Shown: positions 17,211 to 26,283 of the stretch, one piece after another | Layout of the letters: each line of letters opens with the position of its first letter | Position numbering within the stretch: position 1 is the stretch's first letter | Notes under the pieces: model-generated | Databases searched by the model: none | The model's input: the letters and a program-made list of their open reading frames with translations, nothing else | Told to the model about the DNA's origin: nothing | Position numbers and translations under genes: made by a program | From: JAQGMJ01 sp036498945 | GTDB taxonomy: Bacteria; Pseudomonadota; Gammaproteobacteria; Burkholderiales; JAEUOS01 | Direction of reading: 5' to 3' | Assembly (NCBI GenBank): GCA_036498945.1 | Contig: DASYEQ010000051.1 | Location: 1-64,000, forward strand | Length of the DNA stretch: 64,000 nucleotides

Positions 17211-18101
17211 TCAGGCGAGCGTGCCGCCGTGCAGGCGCTCCAGCACCTTGAGCGGGGAGCGTTCGGGGAAATACATGGCGGCGAGCGGCAGGTGCAGCGT
17301 CTGCTCCATCATGAACTGGCCGGCGAGCGCGGCGTGCGCGGTCTGGTCGGAAAAGCAAATCCAGGTCGAGCCGGGCGCAAAGCCGAAGGTGAGGTGGCTG
17401 GCGCGCGCCTGGTAGCCCGTGTCGAGTTTCATCGCATCGTGCATGCGCAGCATGTAGTGGTCGTACTTGCTGCGGTGCGACTTGGTGATGCGCAGCGCCT
17501 TCAGCACGGTGGCCGAACCCGGCGTCTGCGGCGGCACGCGATGCAGGAACTCGGCGGCGGTCTGCTCGAACAGGTCGCCAACCTTCCAGGTGCGGTTCAC
17601 GCCATTCGGATTGACGTTGGTGAACACGCGCAGGATGCGCTCGCCGCGATTCGGCCGCGAGGGAAAGGAATCGACGTGCAGCAGCGTATCGTCCTTGCGC
17701 CAGGAGAGCTTGTGGTTCTCGACGTTGCCGGGGCGAAAGCTGGTGGGGGCGATGCGCAGGTGCGCGGCGTAGTTCGGAAACAGGGTGCGGATCAGCGCCA
17801 GCGCATCGGCCTGGAAGCGCCCGATCATCGCCGCCAGGCCGGCCAGCTCCGCCGGGCTGCCCTGCGCGCCGCGCACCCCGCCAGTGGCGGCGGCGCGCAC
17901 CGGCTCGTAGCTCACGCTCTTGTGCGTGCCGGAAAGCCAGCGCGGGTCGAGAAAGACCCGCTCGTTTTGTTCCAGGCCGAAGCCGAGTTGCGGCAGGTAG
18001 AGCACCTTGCCGAGTTCAAGTTCGCCGGCGACGCGCCGCGATTCTTCCGCGTCAAGCGCGGGCGACCAGTCGGCATAGGGAAGTTCGATGATGCGGTGCA
18101 T
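17211..18101 (-). CDS. kdoO: Kdo hydroxylase (Kdo to Ko conversion in lipopolysaccharide)
   Basis: The 296-residue protein matches the Kdo hydroxylase family of Burkholderia and Yersinia, a non-heme Fe(II)/2-oxoglutarate-dependent dioxygenase. It oxidises the outer Kdo of lipid A-Kdo2 to Ko (D-glycero-D-talo-oct-2-ulosonic acid). The facial-triad element His142-x-Asp144 is in LLHVDSFPSRP. Characteristic phrases are FRPGNVENHKLSWRKDDT, RVFTNVNPNGVNRTWKVGD and TWICFSDQTAHAAL, whose His is a candidate distal ligand. It is convergent with the thioesterase and 45 bp downstream of an acyl-CoA ligase. Function is known from the family, not proved here. Confidence 0.85.
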   Translation of the reverse strand: MHRIIELPYADWSPALDAEESRRVAGELELGKVLYLPQLGFGLEQNERVFLDPRWLSGTHKSVSYEPVRAAATGGVRGAQGSPAELAGLAAMIGRFQADALALIRTLFPNYAAHLRIAPTSFRPGNVENHKLSWRKDDTLLHVDSFPSRPNRGERILRVFTNVNPNGVNRTWKVGDLFEQTAAEFLHRVPPQTPGSATVLKALRITKSHRSKYDHYMLRMHDAMKLDTGYQARASHLTFGFAPGSTWICFSDQTAHAALAGQFMMEQTLHLPLAAMYFPERSPLKVLERLHGGTLA

Positions 18102-18146
18102 GGTTCAACGGCTCGCAGGAAGGCGTAAGGGATCAGGCGGGCCGGA

Positions 18147-19835
18147 TCAGATAACCTTCGGCGCCCGCGCGTTTTCCTGCTCTTGTAATAGACGCCATTG
18201 TACTTTGCCGGTTCCCGATTTCGGCAACACATCGACGAATTCAATCAGGCGCGGATATTTGTAGGCGGCCATGCGTTCCTTCGACCAGGCGACAATATCG
18301 TCCGCACTCACCTTGTCCCTGGCATGCGTACGCAGGACAACGAAGGCCTTCACGGTTTCGCCGCGGTGGGGGTTGCTGGCCGCGATCACGCAGGCTTCCT
18401 GGATGTCCGGATGGGCGTAGAGCATGGCCTCGATCTCCGCCGGCCACACCTTGAAGCCGGAGGCGTTGATCATGCGCTTTAAGCGGTCAACCATGAAAAA
18501 GTAGCCGTCTTCATCCATGCGCGCGAGGTCGCCGGTGCGAAAGAATCGCTTGCCGTCTTTTTCGATGAAGGCGTCGCGCGTTTTTGCCTCGTCGTTCCAG
18601 TAGCCCTTGAACACGCCGGGGCCGCAGGTGATGATCTCGCCGGTTTCGCCGGTCGGCATCTCCTCCAGGGTGTCGGGATGCACGATGCGCGAATCGGTGT
18701 TGCAGATGGGAATGCCCAGGCACTGCTTTTTCGCCCGCTGCGGCGGGTTGATGTGCGAGGGTGCGATGGTCTCCGATAAGCCGTAGCCTTCGACGTAGTC
18801 CAGCCCGGTCAGGTCCTTGAATTTCTGCGCTACCGCCTCCGGCATCGAGGCGCCGCCGCCGCTGACGCGCGTGAGGCTGGAGATGTCGTACTGCGCAAGA
18901 TTCGGGTTGGCGAGGAAATCCACCATCATGGTGGTGATGTTGCTCCAGGTGCTGATCTTGTAACGGTCGATCAGCCTGGCGGCGACGTCGCGGTCCCAGC
19001 GCGGCAGCACGGCGATGGTCAGGCCGCCATACAAGGGCGTGTTCATCGACGACTGCATGGCGGTAACGTGGAACAGCGGCAGGGTGCACAGCACCATCTG
19101 GTCGGCATGCTGACCGCCGTACCACTGGGTCTGCACCATCAGCGTATGCATCACGGTGGCATGGGTGTGGATGCAACCCTTGGGCAGGCCAGTGGTGCCC
19201 GAGGTATAGGGCATCACGCAGAGGTCGTCGGGCCCGGCTTGTGCGGGCGCGGGGGTGCGATTGGCGGCGAGCGCATCCTGCCAGTTCACCATGCCGGCGG
19301 GAAGGGCGCCGCGCGGGGCGGCGACGATATCGGGCACGGCGAGATCGGTCTTCTCACGCAGGTAATCAGCGTAGGTAGCAGCGATGACGTGTTGCAGCGT
19401 GCCGTCGGCGCGCAGTTCGCTGAGCCGCGGGAGCAACTCCTGCGCGCCGAACAGCACGCGGGCGCCGCTGTCGGTGACGACGTGGCGCACTTCGTCGGCA
19501 GTCAGCATGGCGTTCACCGGCACTACCATGGCGTCCGCGCGCAGGATGGCGTAGTAGGCAATGATGAACTGCGGCGAGTTCTGCATGTAGATGGCAACGC
19601 GGTCGCCGCGCGCAACACCGCAGTCGTATTGCAGGTAGCCGGCAAGGGCGTCGACGGCGGTGCGCATCTCGGCGTAGCTGATGTGCGTGTCGTAGAACAA
19701 GAGGGCCGTCTTGTCCGGATAGCGCGTGGCCGAGACTTCCAGGTTGTATGAAAGGCTGGTGCGCGGCCGGCTGATTTCGTAGGGGACGTTCTTCGGCCAG
19801 AACCTGTAGTACGGCGGCGTCGCGGACGTGCTCAC
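18147..19835 (-). CDS. long-chain-fatty-acid-type AMP-dependent CoA ligase
   Basis: This 562-residue adenylate-forming enzyme activates a carboxylic acid with ATP and CoA. Motifs in order are YTSGTTGLPKGCIHTH (phosphate loop), VEGYGLSET, FRTGDLARMDEDGYFFMVDRLKRM without an insertion, and the C-terminal lysine in KSGTGKVQWRLL. The N-terminal VPYEISRPRTSLSYNLEVSA suggests a fatty-acid or aromatic-acid ligase of the FadD class. It stands alone and divergent from an aldehyde dehydrogenase 141 bp away, hinting at joint aldehyde-to-acyl-CoA metabolism. Substrate cannot be read from sequence. Confidence 0.9.
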   Translation of the reverse strand: MSTSATPPYYRFWPKNVPYEISRPRTSLSYNLEVSATRYPDKTALLFYDTHISYAEMRTAVDALAGYLQYDCGVARGDRVAIYMQNSPQFIIAYYAILRADAMVVPVNAMLTADEVRHVVTDSGARVLFGAQELLPRLSELRADGTLQHVIAATYADYLREKTDLAVPDIVAAPRGALPAGMVNWQDALAANRTPAPAQAGPDDLCVMPYTSGTTGLPKGCIHTHATVMHTLMVQTQWYGGQHADQMVLCTLPLFHVTAMQSSMNTPLYGGLTIAVLPRWDRDVAARLIDRYKISTWSNITTMMVDFLANPNLAQYDISSLTRVSGGGASMPEAVAQKFKDLTGLDYVEGYGLSETIAPSHINPPQRAKKQCLGIPICNTDSRIVHPDTLEEMPTGETGEIITCGPGVFKGYWNDEAKTRDAFIEKDGKRFFRTGDLARMDEDGYFFMVDRLKRMINASGFKVWPAEIEAMLYAHPDIQEACVIAASNPHRGETVKAFVVLRTHARDKVSADDIVAWSKERMAAYKYPRLIEFVDVLPKSGTGKVQWRLLQEQENARAPKVI

Positions 19836-19975
19836 GAGTGGCCTCCAGCGGTGCGCGGCGCGGAACTATATTTCATTTTTTGCTATGACCGTTGCAGTAG
19901 AATGCCCCGGCCTGTCTCCTGTTTTTTCTCCGGCGCTTTCCCTCTGGGAAGTGCACCGCATGAGAGATCGCCACA

Positions 19976-21409
19976 ATGAAAATCTACGACAAACTCTACA
20001 TCAACGGCGCCTGGACCGCATCGGCCGGCGGCAAGGGCATCGACGTCATCAACGCCGCCACCGAGGAGGTGATGGGGCGCATTCCCGAAGGCACCGAAGC
20101 CGACGCGAACGCGGCGATCGCCGCCGCGCGCGCGGCCTTCGACGGCTGGAGCCAGACGGTGCCGGCCACGCGCGGCGAATACCTGGCGGCGATCGCCGCC
20201 AAGCTGAAAGAGCGCGGCGAGGAACTGGCGCGCACCATCACGGGTGAGGTCGGCGTGCCGCTGAAGATCGCGCAGCGCGTGATGGTCGGCAATCCGATCC
20301 ACACCTTCGGCATCTACGCCAAACTGGCCGCCGAGTTCGAATTCGAATCGACCGTGGGCAACTCCATCATCGTGCGCGAGCCGGTGGGTGTGGTCGGGGC
20401 GATAACGCCGTGGAATTTTCCACTGCACCAGATCGCGCTCAAGGTGGCGGCAGCGCTGGCCGCTGGCTGCACCGTGGTGCTCAAGCCGTCGGAAGTGGCG
20501 CCGCTCAACGCCTTCATGCTGGCCGAGATCATGGACGAGGTGAAGTTGCCGGGGGGCGTGTTCAACCTGGTTTCCGGTTACGGCCCGGTGGTGGGCGAAG
20601 CGCTTGCCAAGTCGCCGGACGTCGACATGGTCTCCTTCACCGGCTCGACCCGGGCGGGCAAACGCGTCTCCGAACTGGCGGCGCAGACGGTCAAGCGCGT
20701 CGCGCTGGAACTGGGCGGCAAGTCGGCGGCATTGATCCTCGACGATGCCGACCTCGCCACGGCGGTGAAAGCCACTGTCAGTTACTGCTACCTCAATTCC
20801 GGCCAGACCTGCGCCGCGACCACGCGCATGCTGGTGCCCGAGTCCAAATACGACGAAGCCGCGAAACTCGCCACCGACGCCGCCCAGGGCTTCACCGTCG
20901 GCGATCCGATGGGCGACGCCCGCCTCGGTCCGCTCATCTCCGATGTGCAGCGCGACCGCGTGCGCAGCTACATCAGGAAGGGCGTCGAGGAAGGCGCGCA
21001 ATTGCTGACCGGCGGCGCGGATGCGCCCGACGGCCAGCCCAAGGGCTACTTCGTCAAGCCAACGGTGTTCGGCAAGGTCAATCCCTCGATGACCATCGCC
21101 CGCGAAGAGATCTTTGGGCCGGTGCTTTCGATCCTTACCTACAAGGACGAGGCCGATGCCATCCGCATCGCCAACGACTCCGTCTACGGCCTCGCCGGCA
21201 CGGTATGGAGCCGCGATGAGGAGCGCGCCAAGCGCGTCGCCCGCCGCATCCGCACCGGGCAGATCGACATCAACGGCGGGCCGTTCAATCCGATGGCGCC
21301 CTTCGGTGGCTACAAGCAATCCGGCCGGGGCCGCGAGGGCGGGCAGTTCGGGCTGGAGGAATTCCTCGAGTACAAATCGATGCAACTGCGCCCGCCGAAG
21401 GGCGCCTGA
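19976..21409 (+). CDS. NAD(P)-dependent aldehyde dehydrogenase
   Basis: The 477-residue protein is of standard ALDH length. It has the cofactor-proximal VGVVGAITPWNFPLHQIALK, the Rossmann SFTGSTRAGKRV, the catalytic glutamate in LELGGKSA and the catalytic cysteine in NSGQTCAATTRM. A conserved EIFGPVLSI follows near the end. It oxidises an aldehyde to the acid in the cytoplasm. It is transcribed divergently from the acyl-CoA ligase, with a GAGAGA stretch ahead of ATG 19976. Specific substrate unknown. Confidence 0.93.
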   Translation: MKIYDKLYINGAWTASAGGKGIDVINAATEEVMGRIPEGTEADANAAIAAARAAFDGWSQTVPATRGEYLAAIAAKLKERGEELARTITGEVGVPLKIAQRVMVGNPIHTFGIYAKLAAEFEFESTVGNSIIVREPVGVVGAITPWNFPLHQIALKVAAALAAGCTVVLKPSEVAPLNAFMLAEIMDEVKLPGGVFNLVSGYGPVVGEALAKSPDVDMVSFTGSTRAGKRVSELAAQTVKRVALELGGKSAALILDDADLATAVKATVSYCYLNSGQTCAATTRMLVPESKYDEAAKLATDAAQGFTVGDPMGDARLGPLISDVQRDRVRSYIRKGVEEGAQLLTGGADAPDGQPKGYFVKPTVFGKVNPSMTIAREEIFGPVLSILTYKDEADAIRIANDSVYGLAGTVWSRDEERAKRVARRIRTGQIDINGGPFNPMAPFGGYKQSGRGREGGQFGLEEFLEYKSMQLRPPKGA

Positions 21410-21448
21410 GGCAGCGAGGGCGTGAAAGCTTGCGAGGGACGACGGCCC

Positions 21449-22567
21449 CTAAAGGTCGGCGTCCAGCTCCTTCAGGGTTTTCATCACCTGGGTATCCGTG
21501 AGATCGAGGTCGATGCCGGACTCGTCGATCGCCGCCTCGCGGAACAGCACCAGCACCAACACCAGCAGCACCGGGCCAATGATCAGCCCGACGATGCCCA
21601 TGGTGCCGACGCCGCCGAAAATGCCGAACAGGATGGCCAGGAAGGGCAACTCGGTGCCGCCGCGGATCAGCACCGGGCGCACCAGGTAGTCGGCCAGCAT
21701 CACGACCAGTGTACCGACCACGAACACCGCGATGCCCGCCACCACGTTGCCCTGGGCGAAGAGGAAAAAGCCGACCACCGCCAGCAGTAGCGGCGCCGCC
21801 AGGGGGATGAAGGCGACGATCGCCGTCGCCACCCCGAACGTCACCGCCGAGGGCACGCGACAGGCGTACATCAGCAAGGAAAGCAGGATGGCCTCGGCAA
21901 AGCCGACGATGACAATCCCGTTGACCGCTGCACGCAGCGCCTCCGGCAACTGGAACACATAGGAAGGCCAGCGCTTTTCCAGCCACTTGTAGCCGAGCTG
22001 GTTGAGCCAGGCGGAGATGGTCTTGCCGTCCTGGTAGAAGAAGTACAGCACCCAGAGGGCGAAGAACAGGGTCGCCAGGCGCGAGGTGAGGTCGAAGAAT
22101 ACGGTCTGGGCGGCATCCCGCAGGATGTCCAGCTGGGTGGCCAGCACCGCCGTCAACTGCTTGGGCTGCGACAGGTACTCCTCCCAGAAGTGCGTCAGGT
22201 ATTCGCCGCCGAAAGGCACCTTGGCGAATACGGAGGGTACCGGCTTGCCGTAGGTGTCGGCATCGATCAGGTAGGAGGCGGCGGCGTAGATGTCCTGGCT
22301 GAGGAATACCACCAGGATCGCCATCGGGCCGACCAGGAACAACAGCACCACGGCAGTCGAGCAGCCGGCGGCGAAATGCGCGTGCTTGGGGCCAAGGTGC
22401 TCCCTGATCGCTTCATGCATCGGCCAAGTGGCGACCGCCAGGATGGCCGCCCACAGGATCGCCAGCATGAACGGCGAGAGCACCACGAACGCGCCCGCCA
22501 GGATCGCTGCCGAAAACAGGATGCTCACCAACAGCTTGGCGGGCGGCAGGTTGCGCTCGAACTTCAT
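21449..22567 (-). CDS. AI-2E family (PerM/YhhT-type) membrane transporter
   Basis: This 372-residue membrane protein has about eight hydrophobic segments. It contains the AI-2E family core: LILPLAAPLLLAV-type hydrophobic loop, VRPVLIRGGTELPFLAILFGIFGGV and GLIIGPVLLVLVLVLF. ATG 22567 (MKFERNLPPAKLL) is the proper start. A much longer minus-strand frame runs upstream as an opposite-strand artefact. The family includes quorum-signal exporters and sodium/proton antiporters, so substrate is open. It converges on the aldehyde dehydrogenase. Confidence 0.85.
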   Translation of the reverse strand: MKFERNLPPAKLLVSILFSAAILAGAFVVLSPFMLAILWAAILAVATWPMHEAIREHLGPKHAHFAAGCSTAVVLLFLVGPMAILVVFLSQDIYAAASYLIDADTYGKPVPSVFAKVPFGGEYLTHFWEEYLSQPKQLTAVLATQLDILRDAAQTVFFDLTSRLATLFFALWVLYFFYQDGKTISAWLNQLGYKWLEKRWPSYVFQLPEALRAAVNGIVIVGFAEAILLSLLMYACRVPSAVTFGVATAIVAFIPLAAPLLLAVVGFFLFAQGNVVAGIAVFVVGTLVVMLADYLVRPVLIRGGTELPFLAILFGIFGGVGTMGIVGLIIGPVLLVLVLVLFREAAIDESGIDLDLTDTQVMKTLKELDADL

Positions 22568-22758
22568 GGCTCGGGGAGCAGACAGGGTAGTGGCCTGAGG
22601 CCTTTTGTCGGGACGGCAATGAACGCGCAGGGCACAACGCGTGCGTGGTGCCATTGTAAGGGGCCGTGTTCGCGCTGCAAATAGCGCGATCGGATTAGGC
22701 TGCGATTTGTGCGGCCGATGCAACAGTACCGGCGCATTGGCCGCCGGACGGCGGGCGC

Positions 22759-23574
22759 CTAGGCGCGCAGGCGCAGCGCGTGGTTGATGCGCTCGGCCGC
22801 TGCCTGCAGGCGCGGCAGGATCTTGCGTGTCATCTGGCTGACAGAGACACGGCTGGCGTTCCCGGAGATGTTCATCGCCGCGATCACGTTGCCGGCGCGG
22901 TCGGTCAGCGGCACGGCGATCGAGCAGAGGCCTTCCTCCAGCTCCTGGCTGTTCGCCGCGTAGCCCTGGCGGCGCGCCTCGGCGACGATGCGCTGGAGTT
23001 CGGCGACGTCGGTCACCGTGTGGCGGGTATGGGCGCGAATGTCGCTCGCCGCCAGCACCTCTTCCACCCGCGCGTCCGGCAGGCCCGAAAGCAGCACCCG
23101 CCCCATCGAGGTGCACCAGCTCGGCAGACGCGAGCCGATCCCCAGGTTGATGCTCATGATCTTTGAGGTCGGCACGCGCAGGATGTAGACCATCTCGGTG
23201 CCGTCCAGCACGGCGACCGAACAGGACTCGTGCACCTCGGCCACCAGCTCTTCCATGATCGGCTCGGCCAGGTTCCACAGCGGAGTGGTGGAGAGATAGG
23301 CATAGCCCAGGTCGAGTGTGCGCGCGGTGAGGCGGAACTGCCGTCCCTCCTGGTAGACGTACCCCAATTGCGCCAGGGTCAGCAGGATGCGCCGCGCCCC
23401 CGCGCGGTCCAGGCCGGTGCGCGCTGCTACCTCCGTCAGGGTCTGCGACGGCTTTTCGGCGGTGAAGGCGCGGATCACCCCCAAGCCGCGGGCGAAGGAC
23501 TGCACATAGCTGTCCGACGGCGGAGGCTTGATTTGATTGGGCTTGTTTGCGTGCAGCGCAACATCCAGATTCAT
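22759..23574 (-). CDS. IclR-family transcriptional regulator (PcaR/PobR-like) of the hydroxyquinol operon
   Basis: This 271-residue regulator has an N-terminal winged helix-turn-helix (SFARGLGVIRAFTAEKPSQTLTEVAARTGL) and a C-terminal IclR effector domain with LPSWCTSMGRVLL and EEGLCSIAVPL. The AAGGAGAG ribosome-binding site before ATG 23574 fixes the start; the frame extends upstream without one. It is divergent from the maleylacetate reductase operon, the usual position of an IclR regulator of protocatechuate, 4-hydroxybenzoate or hydroxyquinol genes. Its own promoter overlaps an inverted repeat, so it probably controls both directions. The effector is likely a pathway intermediate (inference). 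Confidence 0.9.
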   Translation of the reverse strand: MNLDVALHANKPNQIKPPPSDSYVQSFARGLGVIRAFTAEKPSQTLTEVAARTGLDRAGARRILLTLAQLGYVYQEGRQFRLTARTLDLGYAYLSTTPLWNLAEPIMEELVAEVHESCSVAVLDGTEMVYILRVPTSKIMSINLGIGSRLPSWCTSMGRVLLSGLPDARVEEVLAASDIRAHTRHTVTDVAELQRIVAEARRQGYAANSQELEEGLCSIAVPLTDRAGNVIAAMNISGNASRVSVSQMTRKILPRLQAAAERINHALRLRA

Positions 23575-23603
23575 GGCTCTCTCCTTTGCCCTTGATTTTC
23601 TTG

Positions 23604-23639
23604 TTGTTCTTATAGTGAACAAGTATTTGTTTGACAAAC
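23604..23639. promoter_or_regulatory. iclR promoter and divergent operator region
   Basis: On the minus strand, TTGTCA (23632-23637) and TATAAG (23609-23614) are separated by exactly 17 bp, a good promoter for the regulator. An inverted repeat TTGTTC-N7-GAACAA (23604-23622) covers its -10 box. A second one, GTTTG-A-CAAAC (23629-23639), covers its -35 box. These are strong candidates for IclR binding sites. A convincing plus-strand promoter could not be assigned. Confidence 0.65.
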
Positions 23640-23731
23640 TTTTTGCGATTATGGATGCTCGCGCCTCGCAACACAAGCGGCCTGCGCCTATCATGGCGCC
23701 AGCCGCCGCACTCACGGAATTGATGCCACTC

Positions 23732-24793
23732 ATGCAAGCCTTCGTCTACACCTCCCATCCCTCGCGCGTGGTGTTTGGCGCGGGTTCGCTGAATCACCTG
23801 GAACGCGAAATCACCCAGCTGGGCGCCAAGCGCGCGCTGGTGCTTTCCACCCCCGAGCAGGCGGCACAGGCCGAGGACATTGCCAAGCGCCTGGGCGAAC
23901 GCTGCGCCGGCGTCTTCCCCAAGGCGGTGATGCACGTGCCGATCGAAACCGCCCGTGCCGCGCGCGAGGAAGCGCAGCGCATCGGCGCCGATTGCGCCAT
24001 CGCCATCGGCGGCGGCTCGACCACGGGCCTGGGCAAGGCGATCGCGCTGGAATCCAGCCTGCCGATCCTGGCGATCCCGACCACCTACGCCGGCTCGGAG
24101 ATGACCACCATCTACGGCATCACCGAAGGCGGCCTGAAAAAGACCGGACGCGACGCCCGCGTGCTGCCGAAGACCGTGATCTACGATCCGGAACTGACCC
24201 TCTCCCTGCCCACCGGGCTTTCGGCCACCAGTGGCATGAACGCGATTGCCCATGCGGTCGAGGCCCTCTACGCGGTGGACGGTAACCCGATCATTGCGAT
24301 GATCGCCGAGGAGGGCATACGCGCGCTCGCCCGCGGTCTGCCGGCGGTGATGGCATCGCCGAAAAACGTCGAGGCGCGCTCCGATGCGCTGTACGGCGCG
24401 TGGCTGTGCGGCGTCGCGCTCAACGGCTCGGCCATGGCGCTGCACCACAAGCTGTGCCATACGCTGGGTGGCAGCTTCAACCTGCCGCATGCCGAGACCC
24501 ACACCATCGTGCTGCCGCACGCCACTGCCTACAACGCCAAGGCCGCGCCGCAGGCGATGATGCGTATCGCGCAAGCCCTCGGCGCGCAGGATGCCGCGCA
24601 GGGCCTGTACGCGCTGGAGCAAAAACTCGGCACGCCGCTGGCGCTGAAAGACCTCGGCATGCCCGAATCCGGCCTCGACAAAGTGGCCGATCTCGCCGTG
24701 GCGAATCCTTATCCGAATCCTGCACCCCTGGAGCGCGCGGCGATCCGCCGTTTGCTCGATAATGCATGGCATGGCAGGGTGCCTGCGGCGTGA
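23732..24793 (+). CDS. maleylacetate reductase
   Basis: This iron-type alcohol dehydrogenase-fold enzyme reduces maleylacetate to 3-oxoadipate with NAD(P)H. The 353-residue protein begins MQAFVYTSHPSRVVFGAGS, the standard N-terminus of maleylacetate reductases. It has the GGGSTTGLGKAIAL nucleotide-binding loop, PTTYAGSEMT, and the histidines of NAIAHAVEALY and HHKLCHTLGG. ATG 23732 is chosen by family alignment; in-frame ATGs at 23651 and 23723 are possible. Together with the downstream CoA-transferase and hydroxyquinol dioxygenase it forms the lower hydroxyquinol pathway. Confidence 0.93.
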   Translation: MQAFVYTSHPSRVVFGAGSLNHLEREITQLGAKRALVLSTPEQAAQAEDIAKRLGERCAGVFPKAVMHVPIETARAAREEAQRIGADCAIAIGGGSTTGLGKAIALESSLPILAIPTTYAGSEMTTIYGITEGGLKKTGRDARVLPKTVIYDPELTLSLPTGLSATSGMNAIAHAVEALYAVDGNPIIAMIAEEGIRALARGLPAVMASPKNVEARSDALYGAWLCGVALNGSAMALHHKLCHTLGGSFNLPHAETHTIVLPHATAYNAKAAPQAMMRIAQALGAQDAAQGLYALEQKLGTPLALKDLGMPESGLDKVADLAVANPYPNPAPLERAAIRRLLDNAWHGRVPAA

Positions 24794-24853
24794 CGTTTGC
24801 GTAGTCATTGCAGCGACAGCCCGTCCCTTACAAATCCGTTTCAAGTCCACCTC

Positions 24854-25543
24854 ATGATCAACAAAATCGTCAAATCGATCGCCGACTCCCTGGCCGACGT
24901 GAAGGACGGCTCGACCGTCCTGATCGGCGGCTTCGGCGGTGCCGGCATGCCCAATGAACTGATCGACGGCCTGATCGAACAGGGCGCGAAAGAACTCACG
25001 GTCGTCAACAACAACGCCGGCAACGGCGAGGTTGGCCTGGCCGCGCTGCTGCGCGAAGGCCGCGTGCGCAAGCTGATCTGCTCCTTCCCGCGCCAGGTCG
25101 ATGCGCATCACTTCGAGAGCCTGTATCGCGCCGGCAAGGTCGAGCTCGAGCTGGTGCCGCAGGGCAACCTGGCCGAGCGCATGCGCGCCGCGGGTGCCGG
25201 CATCGGTGCCTTCTTCTGCCCGACCGCCTACGGCACCGACCTGGCGAAAGGCAAGGAGACCCGCGAGATCAACGGCAAGCACTATGTGCTCGAATACCCG
25301 ATCCACGGCGACGTCGCGCTGATCAAGGCGGAGAAGGGCGACCGCTGGGGCAACCTGGTTTATCACAAGGCCGCGCGCAACTTTGGCCCCGTGATCGCCG
25401 CCGCCGCCAAGTGCGCGGTGGCACAAGTGTTCGAAACCGTGGACCTGGGGCAACTCGACCCCGAAGTTATCGTCACCCCGGGCATTTTCGTCCAGCGCGT
25501 GGTCAAGGTGCCGCGCGCCACCGCAATGAAGGAGGCCGCATGA
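24854..25543 (+). CDS. 3-oxoacid CoA-transferase subunit A (PcaI-like)
   Basis: This is the alpha subunit of a family I CoA-transferase, 229 residues. Typical features are the glycine-rich DGSTVLIGGFGGAGMPNELI, VVNNNAGNGEVGLAALL and ETREINGKHYVLEYPI. With subunit B it should convert 3-oxoadipate plus succinyl-CoA to 3-oxoadipyl-CoA and succinate, given the neighbouring maleylacetate reductase. Choice of 3-oxoadipate over acetoacetate is from context. ATG 24854 begins the conserved N-terminus, and the stop overlaps subunit B by 4 nt. Confidence 0.92.
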   Translation: MINKIVKSIADSLADVKDGSTVLIGGFGGAGMPNELIDGLIEQGAKELTVVNNNAGNGEVGLAALLREGRVRKLICSFPRQVDAHHFESLYRAGKVELELVPQGNLAERMRAAGAGIGAFFCPTAYGTDLAKGKETREINGKHYVLEYPIHGDVALIKAEKGDRWGNLVYHKAARNFGPVIAAAAKCAVAQVFETVDLGQLDPEVIVTPGIFVQRVVKVPRATAMKEAA

Positions 25544-26211
25544 GCGCCGTCCCTGCAGCAGCCAAGTCATATAAGCCCCGCAACCGCGACGCCATCGCCG
25601 CGGCCGTCGCCGCCGACATTCCCGAGGGCGCCTACGTCAACCTGGGCATCGGTTTGCCGGTGATGGTGGCCAACCACCTGCCGCCGGGCAAGGAAATCTT
25701 CCTGCACTCGGAAAACGGCATCCTCGGCATGGGCCCCGCGCCCGCCAAGGGCGAGGAAGACTGGGACCTGATCAACGCCGGCAAGCAGCCGGTGACCTTG
25801 CTTACCGGCGGCTCCTATTTTCATCACGCCGATTCCTTTTCCATGATGCGCGGCGGTCACCTCGACATCTGCGTGCTTGGCGCTTTCCAGGTTTCCGTCA
25901 CCGGCGACCTGGCCAACTGGCACACCGGCGCTCCGGACGCGATACCCGCGGTGGGCGGCGCCATGGACCTGGCGGTGGGCGCGAAAAAGGTGTTCGTGAT
26001 GATGGAGCACCTGACCAAGAGCGGCGAATCCAAGCTGGTGAAGGCGTGCAGCTATCCGCTGACCGGCGTGGGGGTGGTGAGCCGGGTCTATACCGACCTC
26101 GCGACCATCGACATTACCCCTGAGGGCCTCGCGGCGGTGGAGATCGTCGAAGGGCTTTCCCTGGAAGAACTCTCGCGCCTGACCGGCCTGCCGGTTCGCG
26201 CGCCGAAGTAG
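25540..26211 (+). CDS. 3-oxoacid CoA-transferase subunit B (PcaJ-like)
   Basis: This is the beta subunit, 223 residues, with the catalytic glutamate in the SENGILGMGP motif and the GAFQVSVTGDLANW and MEHLTKSGESKLV blocks of the family. The glutamate forms the enzyme-CoA thioester. ATG 25540 overlaps the stop of subunit A, preceded by GGAGG inside that gene, so the two are translated together in a 1:1 ratio. A thiolase to cleave 3-oxoadipyl-CoA is not in the window. Confidence 0.93.
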   Translation: MSAVPAAAKSYKPRNRDAIAAAVAADIPEGAYVNLGIGLPVMVANHLPPGKEIFLHSENGILGMGPAPAKGEEDWDLINAGKQPVTLLTGGSYFHHADSFSMMRGGHLDICVLGAFQVSVTGDLANWHTGAPDAIPAVGGAMDLAVGAKKVFVMMEHLTKSGESKLVKACSYPLTGVGVVSRVYTDLATIDITPEGLAAVEIVEGLSLEELSRLTGLPVRAPK

Positions 26212-26283
26212 GGCAGCAGCAGGCGCCGTCCCGCGTGGAGACAACGGGCGGCGGCAAACCATCAACAATCGAGACACCATAAA

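Noticed and set aside
22568..25570. Very long open minus-strand frame running upstream of the AI-2E transporter
   Set aside because: It runs antisense to IclR-divergent maleylacetate reductase and CoA-transferase genes, is rich in His, Arg and Gln typical of the antisense of GC-rich genes, and has no family motif. Only the part from 22567 down is real.
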